A stretch of 64,000 nucleotides of DNA, from contig NC_065874.1 of assembly GCF_933775445.1 (NCBI RefSeq), positions 17,751,001 through 17,815,000 on the forward strand. The letters run 5' to 3'. Positions within the stretch are counted from its first letter, which is position 1, and the number at the start of each line of letters is the position of its first letter. The notes below the pieces were generated by a model, which worked only from the letters and a program-made list of their open reading frames with translations, did no database searches and was not told the DNA's origin. The position numbers were made by a program, and so were the translations under genes. Shown here piece by piece: positions 47,174 through 57,055 of the stretch. Source of the DNA: Argentina anserina. Lineage: Eukaryota; Streptophyta; Magnoliopsida; Rosales; Rosaceae.

Positions 47174-47180
47174 TATAAAT
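47174..47180 (+). promoter_or_regulatory. TATA box of small-protein gene 3
   Basis: TATAAAT, 114 bp before the ATG, directly after the hAT element's right flank. Confidence 0.5.
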
Positions 47181-47293
47181 AATGTAAATCTTAATTAGTC
47201 TTCATTCTCGCAAATCAATATATATATATCTAATTGATCAGTCATCAGCTACGCTTAAGTTATAGATAATTTTCTTGCAGAAATATACAGAAA

Positions 47294-47464
47294 ATGGCCG
47301 TCTTCTCAGCTTTTCTCAACTGCTTCATGCCATCGTCACAGGTCTCGGATGATACAGCAGCAACAGCAACAACAACAAACAAATCCAAGAAAATCAAGTC
47401 ATTGTCGTTGGGAGCTCCCATAGTTAATCATTTTCATCAAACTTTTAATGGTTCTCGCATGTAA
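47294..47464 (+). CDS. Small protein, same family, copy 3 (diverged tail)
   Basis: 56 aa: MAVFSAFLNCFMPSSQVSDD, a Thr/Ala/Lys linker (TATTTNKSKKIKS), then GAPIVNHFHQTFNGSRM. The N-terminal block is as conserved as in copies 1 and 2, but the C-terminal block SHFPHNSYISRL has changed to NHFHQTFNGSRM. The gene keeps a TATA box and an open frame, so it may still be expressed. The tail may be degenerating or may have taken a new role. Two to three kilobases of transposons separate it from copy 2's neighbourhood. Confidence 0.68.
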   Translation: MAVFSAFLNCFMPSSQVSDDTAATATTTNKSKKIKSLSLGAPIVNHFHQTFNGSRM

Positions 47465-48229
47465 TATAATTCGTTTGAAATGTGACAAAGTACTCCTCGT
47501 GTTCCTAGCTTTGGGTTTTCCTTCCATTGATCAATCTTAAGATTTGAGAGGTTAATTTGTTATTGTTTTTGTTTTTATTTTTTGAAGAAATTATTGAAAA
47601 TGGCTATTCAAGGTCAAAATATTTTAAAAAAATATCATTGTTTATCACTTAATTAAAAGTACCCTATCAGAAGTTGTTCCTAATAAAATTGTTTCTTATT
47701 TAAAAAATGATAAAAAAAATGGATGTTTTTCTCTTTTTCCATTACCATTATACCCTCATTTGTTAAACTTTGATCCATATTCATCTCTCTCTCTCTCTCA
47801 AACTAAATCCAAAAGAACAGAGAGACGAAGCGAGACCAACGATGGCCGACGCATCTACCGTGGAAATCGATGTCTCCTTCTTTTTTGACCGGACGACCTT
47901 TGTGAGCATCACCCCCACGTCATCCTCCTTCCCACCTCCATCAACTCCACTGCCCACGTTCTCTCCTCCTTCACCTCCAGGCTCCAGCACCTCCACTGCA
48001 ACACCCTCTCCATCGATGTCCTTTCTGTCAGGAGTTCTCTAGGTCTCTTCTCCTTAAATTTATCTCCCTACGTACTTTGATCTCCTATGCATTCACCCAA
48101 TGTTCGGCTCTGAAGAGCAAAAACCAATTGGAAATAGCATACTCCAATGGTGTATCAATATCAATTCCATTTAATTGGATTGGATGGAGGACTGACGTGG
48201 TTGAGGAAGTAAATCCTTTTGTGAAGTTA
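47465..48229. other. Intergenic with an unassigned open frame at 47842-48042
   Basis: ATG 47842 opens 66 codons (MADASTVEIDVSFFFDRTTF, then a Pro/Ser/Thr-rich stretch). A CT microsatellite lies at 47785-47799. In another phase the same DNA reads LLPTSINSTAHVLSSFTSRL, more like normal protein, so this is perhaps a frameshifted gene start. No family recognised. Confidence 0.3.
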
Positions 48230-49580
48230 ATTGGGTTAGAATAAAACTATCGCAATATGAAGCGACTATAAGAAGAAAACTTCTCGACATCGATCGACAC
48301 CATATGATCGGTATATATATTTAGTACCCTATAAAAATTTCATCCAATTCAGACCTCGTCTGACCGTCGGAATTTCCGGTAAACCGAAAACACCAATAAT
48401 ATGCCATAAGGGAAGACCCATTACCAAGATGCGAATGCCGAAAGCCGTTTGCATATCTAAAATAACCTATTTTTTGTTACCAATTGTGCACAGTCGCACC
48501 GCGGAAACCCATTTGGCAAAGCCCTGATCAATGGGGTTTTAATATGTCAAAATGTCTCTTTTTTTGTTGACCATATGTATGAATAGTCAAACCATGTCCA
48601 AAACGAACAAAATTTTTACGGGATCCATAAATATATATACCGATCACATATTCTGGTGTCGATTGACCATATTTCGAAATGGAGTTGTCGATCGCCGAAA
48701 TATCAACTAATGTATCATAATTTTTATATTAGGTTTAGAGTAAAACTATTGCATTATGAAATGACTATATGAAGGAAACTTATCGGGATCAATCGACACC
48801 AACCGATGTGTTTGATATATATATTTAGTGACCCTGTAAACATTTCATCTAATTCGAACCTCGTTTAACCATCAGAATTTCTGGTAAACCAAAAACACCA
48901 CTAATATGCCCTAAGAGAGAACCCATTACTAGGATGCGAACACCGAAAAATCTAATTTTTATCACCGATCGTGCGCAGTCGCATTAAGGAAACTCATTTG
49001 GCAAACCCCAGTCAATGGGAGTTTTAATATGTCCAAACGCATCTTTTTTGGTTGACCGTATATACAGACAGTCAAACTATGTCCAAAATAGACGGAATTT
49101 TTACGAGATCCCTAAATATATATCGATCACATCTGCTATTGTCGATCGATCATATTTTGAATTGAAGTTGTTGATTGCCGAAGTGTCCACTAATATATCA
49201 TAAGTTCATAACATTTATATTAGGTTTATAATAAACTATTGTATTATGAAGCGACTATATGAAGGAAATTTATCGGGATCGATCGACACCAGCCGATGTG
49301 ATTGGTATATATATATTTTGTGACCCTATAAAAATTTCATCCAATTCGGACCTCATTTGACCGTCAGAATTTCCGGTAAATCAAAACACCACTAATATAC
49401 CCTAAGGGAGGACCCATTACTAAGATGCGAATGCCGAAGACTTTTTACATATTTGAAATCACCTAATTTTTGTCACCGATCGTGCGCGATTGCACCGAGG
49501 GAAACCCATTTGGTAAAGTCTCGGTCAATGAAGTTTTAATATGTCAAAACGCCTATTTTTTTGTTGACCGTAGATACGGA
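48230..49580 (+). repeat. Tandem array, ~490-500 bp unit, 2.7 copies
   Basis: Unit starts recur at ~48232, ~48731 and ~49221 (TAGGTTTAGAGTAAAACTAT and variants) and the third copy stops near 49580. Shared landmarks are GATCGACACC, ATTTCATCCAATTCGGACC, TTTCCGGTAAA and GTTTTAATATGTC. Within each unit the two ends are imperfect inverse copies of one another (GATCGACACC..GATCGGTATATATAT versus ATATATACCGATCACAT..GGTGTCGAT). Open frames inside are short and not conserved. Confidence 0.85.
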
Positions 49581-50063
49581 CGAGCTTGGATCTTCATATT
49601 TGTGAAAATACTCAGCCCGACCTGGACCGTCACTTTTCTAAATATTCTAAGGCATGGCCCGTTAACGAACCCAAAATGAAATACGTAAAATAGTACTAAC
49701 TAATAAAATAAGGTGCCTAAATGATAGATTGAGGTGATTATTCATTATAAAATCTCTTATCATCGAAGGTATCGATAAATTTTTTTAATTGGTTTTTTCA
49801 AAACGCGACCGTTTAAAGAAAAAACACCGAAATATCGATCAAACCGATATATCGTCATTTAATTTGATTTGAGTTTGACCCAATATATCACTTAAACTTA
49901 ATTTGTTCGGTTGATCGATATAATTAACCGATAATCATCTCCTCGTCTACTTTTGTAAAAATCATATTTAGAACATTGAATACAAGGACCAGCTCTACTA
50001 TATATTCCTCACTTCTAAAAACATTTACCAACGTCTCCAATTCATAGAAAGATAGAAAGAATT
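49581..50063. other. Intergenic / promoter of the MEF9-like gene
   Basis: AT-rich. A TATATATTCC box near 49999-50008 lies ~60 bp before the ATG and could be the TATA element. Confidence 0.45.
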
Positions 50064-52079
50064 ATGATTGTGGGCAATGCAAATGGTTCCCTATACAAAC
50101 TCATTCCCCAATCTCGTCGTCTATTTCGTCTAATCACCATCCCAATACCCAATCACACATCCCTCCACCACTCTCGTTTCGCCTCAATCTCCAAACCCGA
50201 TACTCTCACCAACTCCAAAGACGTCGACTTCTTCTCATCTAACAAAAGAATCTCCCTTTTGATCCGAATGGGTCAGATAGAGCAAGCCAGGGAAGCATTC
50301 GACGAGATGAAGCAACGTAACATTGTGACCTGGAATTCAATGATTACTGGGTACGTTAAACGCCGAGAGATGGCCAAGGCCCGGAAGCTGTTCGACGAAA
50401 TGCTTGAGAGAGATGTTGTGTCATGGAATTTAATGATATCTGGGTACGTTTCGTGCCGCGGAAGCAGGTATGTTGAAGAAGGGAGGAGTTTGTTTGATCA
50501 GATGCCGGCGAGGGACTGTGTTTCTTGGAACACAATGATCAGTGGGTATGCCAAGAATGGGAGGATGCGAGAGGCATTGCAGCTGTTTGATAGTATGCCG
50601 GAGAAGAGTGTTGTTTCTTGGAATGCAATGGTTAGTGGGTTTCTTCAGAATGGTAATGTTGCGCGTGCGGTTGAGTTTTTCGAGAGGATGCCGCTGAGGG
50701 ATGGGGCTTCTGTTTCTGCACTTGTGTCGGGGCTGATTCAGAATGGTGAGCTGGATGATGCTGCGAGGGTTGTTGGTGAATGTAGGAAGAGGGGTGAGGG
50801 TGTGGAAAATTTGGTGAATGCCTATAATACTTTGGTTGTTGGTTATGGTCGGAGTGGGAGGGTTGAAGAAGCTCGGCGGCTGTTTGATCAAATACCTTTG
50901 CGTCGTGAGAAGGGGAGAGAGGAATGTAGGGGGTTTGAGAGGAATATCGTGTCATGGAATTCTATGATTATGTGCTATGTGAAGACGGGAAATATTGTTT
51001 CTGCTAGAGAACTTTTTGACCAAATGATAGAACGAGATACCTTTTCGTGGAATACCATGATCAGTGGTTATGTTAATATGTTAGATATGGAAGAGGCTGC
51101 CAAAATTTTTCATAGAATGCCAAATCCCGATGGACTGTCATGGAATACAATGATCACAGGGTATGCTCAGGTTGGTAGTTTGGAATTAGCTCAAGGTTTT
51201 TTCGAGAGGATGCCTGAAAAGAATCTAGTCTCTTGGAACTCCATGATAGCAGGGTATGAGAAAAATGAGGACTTTATAGGTGGTGTTAAGGTTTTTTCTC
51301 AGATGCAACTAGAAGGAGAGAAACCTGATAGGCACACTTTATCATCAGTTCTTAGTGTGAGTACTGGGTTAGTTGATCTGCATCTAGGCACTCAGATACA
51401 TCAGTTGGTCACGAAGACAGTTATTGCGGATTTGCCAATAAACAACTCTCTTATAACTATGTATTCACGATGTGGTGCACTTAAAGAGGCTGAAACAATT
51501 TTTGATGAGATGAAACAACAGAAAGATGTGATCTCCTGGAATGCAATGATTGGGGGCTACGCATCTCATGGCTTTGCTGTAGAGGCTTTTGATCTTTTTA
51601 GTTTAATGAAGAGGTCAAAGGTGCAACCCACATATATAACTTTTATTGCAGTTTTAAATGCATGTGCTCATGCAGGATTAGTTGAAGAAGGACGAAGTCA
51701 GTTTAAATCCATGATTAGTGAATTTGGCATTGAGCCATGTATCGAACACTATGCCTCCCTTGTGGACATCATTGGTCGGCATGGACAGCTTGAGGAGGCT
51801 AGTGATTTGATCAAGAGTATGCCATTTGAACCTGATAAGGCTGTGTGGGGAGCATTATTAGGTGCTTGTAGAGTGCATAACAACGTAGAGTTGGCAAAAG
51901 TTGCAGCCGAAGCATTAACAAGACTTGAACCCAAAAGCTCAGCTCCGTATGTATTGTTGTACAATATGTATGCTGATGCTGAACTATGGGATGAAGCAGC
52001 AGCTGTGAGATCACTGATGGATGAAAACAGGATAACAAAACATGCTGCCTACAGCAGGGTAAATCGTTCGCATTGCTGA
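50064..52079 (+). CDS. MEF9: E-class PPR protein, MEF9-like mitochondrial RNA-editing factor
   Basis: Intronless, 671 aa. The first ~50 residues are Ser/Arg-rich without acidic residues, as in organelle targeting peptides. From ~65 run PPR motifs of the P-L-S type (NIVTWNSMITGYVKRREMAK, DVVSWNLMISGY, DCVSWNTMISGYAKNGRM, SVVSWNAMVSGF, and so on) up to ~560, then an E domain with ...YVLLYNMYADAELWDEAAAV and a short end SRVNRSHC; there is no DYW domain. Order, spacing and signature phrases (GYVKRREM, GYVSCRG, VVGYGRSGRVEEARRLFDQI) match Arabidopsis At1g62260/MEF9, needed for editing of a nad7 site in mitochondria. The frame is intact and the length is close to the Arabidopsis protein. Orthology rests on recall of that protein. 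Confidence 0.85.
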   Translation: MIVGNANGSLYKLIPQSRRLFRLITIPIPNHTSLHHSRFASISKPDTLTNSKDVDFFSSNKRISLLIRMGQIEQAREAFDEMKQRNIVTWNSMITGYVKRREMAKARKLFDEMLERDVVSWNLMISGYVSCRGSRYVEEGRSLFDQMPARDCVSWNTMISGYAKNGRMREALQLFDSMPEKSVVSWNAMVSGFLQNGNVARAVEFFERMPLRDGASVSALVSGLIQNGELDDAARVVGECRKRGEGVENLVNAYNTLVVGYGRSGRVEEARRLFDQIPLRREKGREECRGFERNIVSWNSMIMCYVKTGNIVSARELFDQMIERDTFSWNTMISGYVNMLDMEEAAKIFHRMPNPDGLSWNTMITGYAQVGSLELAQGFFERMPEKNLVSWNSMIAGYEKNEDFIGGVKVFSQMQLEGEKPDRHTLSSVLSVSTGLVDLHLGTQIHQLVTKTVIADLPINNSLITMYSRCGALKEAETIFDEMKQQKDVISWNAMIGGYASHGFAVEAFDLFSLMKRSKVQPTYITFIAVLNACAHAGLVEEGRSQFKSMISEFGIEPCIEHYASLVDIIGRHGQLEEASDLIKSMPFEPDKAVWGALLGACRVHNNVELAKVAAEALTRLEPKSSAPYVLLYNMYADAELWDEAAAVRSLMDENRITKHAAYSRVNRSHC

Positions 52080-52310
52080 GATGTCAAACCTTTTTAATCA
52101 CTGGAAAAAGAATTGGGCATTATTCCGCAGAGGGTTGGAGGTAATAAACAACTTGGAGATGCTTCTCTTTTGTTTTTAAGCATTTGCATTTCTTGGTCTA
52201 AACTGGTAACTAGCTATTACTGATCGTTATTTATGTAGGTATTTCTCTTCTGGTTGTTATAGAGCTTTTAAAAGGAAATCTTTTGCCTGAAGTGTAGGAA
52301 TTTAATCGAG

Positions 52311-52707
52311 GTGGTGGGAAGGATTGAGCACCACTTATGGAAGGAAAAAGACTCGGCTGAGTCTGGACGAAAGGCACCCAATGTTATTAGAGTTGTTAGT
52401 CTCTTTCCTCATCTAGAGTTTTCATGTTCAAGCTTTATAACCTTCTCGAGCATATGCTTCTTTCTATGGTATGCAATAGTAGAGATTTTTAAAGTTCCCA
52501 AACAATGAGAAAAAGTTATAATTCTGTTTCCAGTCCTTCGCCTCATTATAGTTAAAATGACAGGTGCCTGATCTTCCCAATGAGAAAGAGGCTATATTTG
52601 GAGCATTGGGTGAATGGAATGCTTGGGAGATAGAGTTCCCACTGATTGCAGCAGTTATGGCTTTGAGAATTCTAAGGAAAAAGCGTCACTGGATGTGTAT
52701 AATTCAA
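52311..52707 (+). pseudogene. Two-exon fragment of an At4g18975/EMB1417-like PPR gene
   Basis: Exon-like blocks 52311-52394 (VVGRIEHHLWKEKDSAESGR..) and 52564-52707 (VPDLPNEKEAIFGALGEW.. then EFPLIAAVMALRILRKK) join in phase 0 through a GTTAGT..CAG intron, and the second has a GTATGA donor. The sequence fits the middle of a plastid PPR family (At4g18975, related to EMB1417). The exons that should follow (starting like V-A-K-W-M-L-S-K-G-Q-G) and the transit-peptide exon were not found in the next 2.6 kb. It is therefore probably a truncated copy next to the MEF9-like gene. Confidence 0.6.
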
Positions 52708-55363
52708 GTATGACACTCAGGTTGTTTGAAGTAGTTTATAATGCTTTCTTAAGATGGTGGAAATTTAATCATTGAAATAATTATATGTTAACACTGCCTG
52801 TGGTAAAACTATTAACCCCTTTCACTGAATCCTAATGCACAAAAATTCCAAATGCATATGGTTGACAAATTAGCCTGTTTCATATTGGTATATTGATTTT
52901 TCAATAGCTCTTAAAGGATGCCTTATTAGGGATTCTTATAGTTTAATAGCCTTCTAATAAGTTGCTGGGATCTCATTTTCATTTTGTTATGGATTTTCAT
53001 TACACAGAAGTATTAATAGGGTATTGTAGGGGTTCTTTTCTCGGTCTGCACATTTGTGGTCAGAGGAGCAGGTTTCAGGTTGTCAAAGTCGGTGTGGTCT
53101 TTTTTCCTTGCTTCTCTGTCTTTATTCCTCTTTTCTAATTTTCAGGGTTCAGGTTGTCAAAGTCGGTGTGGTCTTTTCTGATTATTGTATTATCAGTAAT
53201 TAATGACGACATTAAGAAAAATGGTAATGATGAAAATGGTATCATACAAGAGTACTGATGTGTTATATTCATTACCTCAGATTTATGTATATGAACTTCT
53301 GATTGAGTTCAAAAATCAACCAAAACAAGATGGTAAAATGGTGCAGCATATAAGGAATTAGTTATATATCTCATGGTCTTATGAGACTGATATTCAATGG
53401 ATTGATTCTTATAATTGATGCATTCTCATGTGTAATGCTTGATTGGTGTTATTGGTATGGAATCCTGGGTATTGGGGTGTAGAGAGCTCATCAAATCCTC
53501 CTTTTTCTTTTGGGCTGTGTTTGGTTTCAATTTTAGTCTGACCTTTTTTGTGATTGCACGTCGTCATCTACCCAGAGATAGAGTGACTATTAAGAGTGGC
53601 GAGCATGAATTTGAGGAAAGACCTGTTTCTGAGGCTTTGGTAATCACTCTCCTGAAGAAATTCCCTTTGTTATCTTTTTATACAATATATTTGAGCTTCG
53701 TTTGGTCTCAGATTTGGTAAATATTGTGGTATTTTTCAGATGCGATCATTACAGGATCGGTTATTGAACTTATCGTGAAGAGATGAAGGTTTTGGTCTGG
53801 GTAGATTTTTGTAGGCTATAATTTTTTTTTCAGGCTCATCTGTGCACTTTTATAATATATGTTCTGTAATATATACTGTGCGATGCAGGACGCGGTTTAG
53901 TTTGTCATCAGGAAAAAGGAAAGGAATTCAGGGTTTCTAGGTTACAGGTATGGTTTTTGATTAGTAACCCAGTTTAATTCTTTTGAGTTGGTCTTTGATT
54001 ATGTCATTATTTCATTTCCCTTAGTGTCAATAGAAGTAAAACCTGAATATGTGGTCTTTGCTGATACTGCTAAGGGAAAACCTGAACTTGTCGCTTTGAT
54101 TGCCTGACTGGTTTGATGGGGCTCTGTCACCCCCTTTTGAGTCGACACAATAGTAGTAAAAGTCCATTAAAGTTTCACTGACTTTCTGTTTTAGGCTCTC
54201 AATTTCAGATTATTGACTTTGAACTTTGTATCCTTTGTTTCCTCGATTGATATGAAAAGCATGCATTCAAAGATGCATTCTCATAATTCAGGTGGTCGAC
54301 TCCAGTTAAAGTCAAATATTTACAAGTTTATGATTGTTACTCTTCTACAGGGATGCATGTGATGATTAAGTTCACTTCTCTGATGTCAAGCGACTTTGGG
54401 TACTTTGCCAATAACAGGAGCTCAAAACTGAGAACAGGTTCAAGAACAGGAGTTTAAGTAGTGTGGTGAGCCCGATGTTAAGATTGCTAAATGACATAGT
54501 TCAAAACCAGTTCAATTGAGATAGGAGTATGCAAATAATGAAGACATATGGGGACGAGCAGAGGTGTTCAGTCCATTTAATAAATTGACTCAGGGTACAA
54601 TCATCTTCTTGAATCCCATTGTATTTGGTGTTTATGATGTTTTTGACGTATCAAGATATTAGATATACCAATGAACTGTGCGGCATTGGCATCTATAGCA
54701 TCACACTCGAAACAATTGACACGATCTATCCCCCAGAACTCCGACGTTATCTTTATCTGAGACCAAGTCCGGCGCTCAGTTTCTACTGCAGTGAGAGTCG
54801 AGATCCTAATCTATCCTTTCATTTGCTCCGTTTTCTTAACGGTTGATTCCTTTATAACTGCACCAAAATTCGATTTAAATAGGCCAGCTTCATGCATTGA
54901 AAAATACAGTTACCTACTTTTGAGTTTTACTTGATGCATGTTCCATAAGTGTACCGTAAAACTCATGAAATGCAACAATATCGAGTTGAAACTCTAATCA
55001 CATCATGAAATGCACTACAAAAACATTATTTGATTGGGAAGTTGTAACACAATACTGGTAAATGTGATTTTTAATTGTAGCCTCTAGTATATATAGTCAC
55101 TACAGTTCCATCACACTGACAATGGAATCATATTATTTGTATGGTTGGACCTTTTATAGCAGATAAATAATGTACACGTCCATATCTAGATATTACAGGA
55201 AGGAAATATCCATGTTCTGTGGTATAACCTAGTGTAGTTGCTCCTTGGTGATTGACAGCATTTCCAGAATTGTACAATTTGAATCAATGAAATATATAAG
55301 TAGGATGAAAGAGATGTCCAAACCATTAGTACATGTGTCTGCTGATACTGCTAATGGTGAAGC
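52708..55363. other. Intergenic, no gene recognised
   Basis: Short direct repeat of TTCAGGTTGTCAAAGTCGGT at 53074-53104 and 53149-53176. Open frames at 53439-53720 and 54619-54846 show no family features. Nothing else identified. Confidence 0.5.
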
Positions 55364-56413
55364 TTACGTGTACTCAAGTATGGCACCGGTGTGATTGAAC
55401 CCCACATGATATCTGTAAAGCTTTCAATTTCTCCCCAAACTTAACGTGTGTAGGTTTTATATAGTCAACATCAGTTCCTTGACCCTGTATATGAGAAAAA
55501 TCAATATTAGTTTAAATTTAACTAATCCAAGAAACACCTGATTTTTCTGGAACCAATCAAATGCCCTAAGCAAGATGTAACTCATAAAGAAGGGAATGCA
55601 TTCATCGTAGCAAACAAAGAAGACAATAAATATACCTTTCGAAAAAGAACTAGGGAAAATGACCCAATTCAATGATTAAGGGTTGCGTTCTAGCAACTTT
55701 TTAAACACCTCACTTTTGGCCATTTAACCAATATGGGTAGGAAATACATTCTACTATGCAATGTTCAATGATACACGGGAAAGGCCAAACAAAATCATTG
55801 GTCATAGAAGATAGTTGACAGCAAGTATGAGCGAAAATTTACTAGTGTTTCCAGTTTCTCTCAATTCCATAATTAATTGATAACATTTACACAAGAAGCA
55901 AAACTCCAATGAGTGATTCAGAAATGATATAATTGACCACAAGAAACATAAATATAATATTTCATTCATCAATAAACAACCTCAAAAATGGAGATAAAGC
56001 TCAACATCTTCCAAAACCAACTGTAACATATCTACATACATGTAGATAAGAAAAATATCTGATAAACTGATTAGTGTAATGTCAAATTTAAGTTGTGTAA
56101 TGATTACTGTCAGCAGCCAAAATGTTATCTAGAAACATGTACTGAAGGGACTTAAACACATTCGATTCATTTACTTTATCCAAAGCATACAATTCTAATG
56201 TAAAACAATCACAAAATGAACTTAAAAGAGGAACAAAATGATTTTCAAAAGAGAATACATAAGTGTTTTCATAAAGGTTGTTTTTTTCATAAAAAGAGTA
56301 GGACTGTTTTTACGCTGTTCCACGTTCACCAAGACATCCTAGGTTCTCACAAGTATTGTTCATCCAAAATTTGGTCTATACATGATAACCATGATGATTA
56401 CACAGCCAAAAAC

Positions 56414-56698
56414 CTAAGTAGCACGGACACGTGCTCATGGTCTGACACGGACACACTCGGACACGCGAATATCCGAATCGGACACGGCCTGGACACGCGA
56501 GTATTCGAATCGGACACGGCCTGGACACGCGAGTATCCGAATCGGACACGCGAATATCCGAATCGGACACGCGGACACGCACCAACTCATAATAAAAGTG
56601 AAAGTGCTTATGGTGAGAATCGAACCTTGGTCATCCAAGGCACTCAACAACTCCTCAACCATTCTAACAGATTCAGTGTTTGGTATATTTATGCACAC

Positions 56699-56740
<42 letters not shown>

Positions 56741-57055
56741 AGTGATAAAAATAAGAATGCTTGTGGTGGGATTCGAACCTTGGTTATCTAAGGTACTTAT
56801 CAAGTCCTTAGCCATTCTAACAAGTTATGTTTTCATCATTTTAATGTACACTTTGACATATATATACATATAAAATTCTAAATACTTTCAAATTTATAAA
56901 ATAATTTTTAAAATAAATAAATATATATATATTAAAAATAATATTTAATTAACGTGTCCACCACGTGTCCGTGTCCAAAAAATTTTCTATATGCCGTATC
57001 TACGTATCGAATCGTATCCAATACGGATACTCGTGTCCGTGTCCGTGCTACTTAG
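56414..57055. mobile_element. Non-autonomous hAT element C, 642 bp, in an RCC1 intron
   Basis: Perfect 8-bp duplication CCAAAAAC (56406-56413, 57056-57063). Ends CTAAGTAGCACGGACACG on both sides (inverted, perfect for 18 bp). Subterminal GGACACG arrays with CGAATATCCGAATC. The middle has two ~130 bp tandem parts separated by (TA)n (56704-56737), each with a GAATCGAACC or GATTCGAACC block. Confidence 0.93.

Noticed and set aside
50430..50955. Minus-strand His/Pro-rich frames
   Set aside because: Antisense shadows of the MEF9-like gene.
56216..56815. Frames crossing 56414-56815
   Set aside because: They are made of GGACACG arrays and a TA run inside hAT element C.
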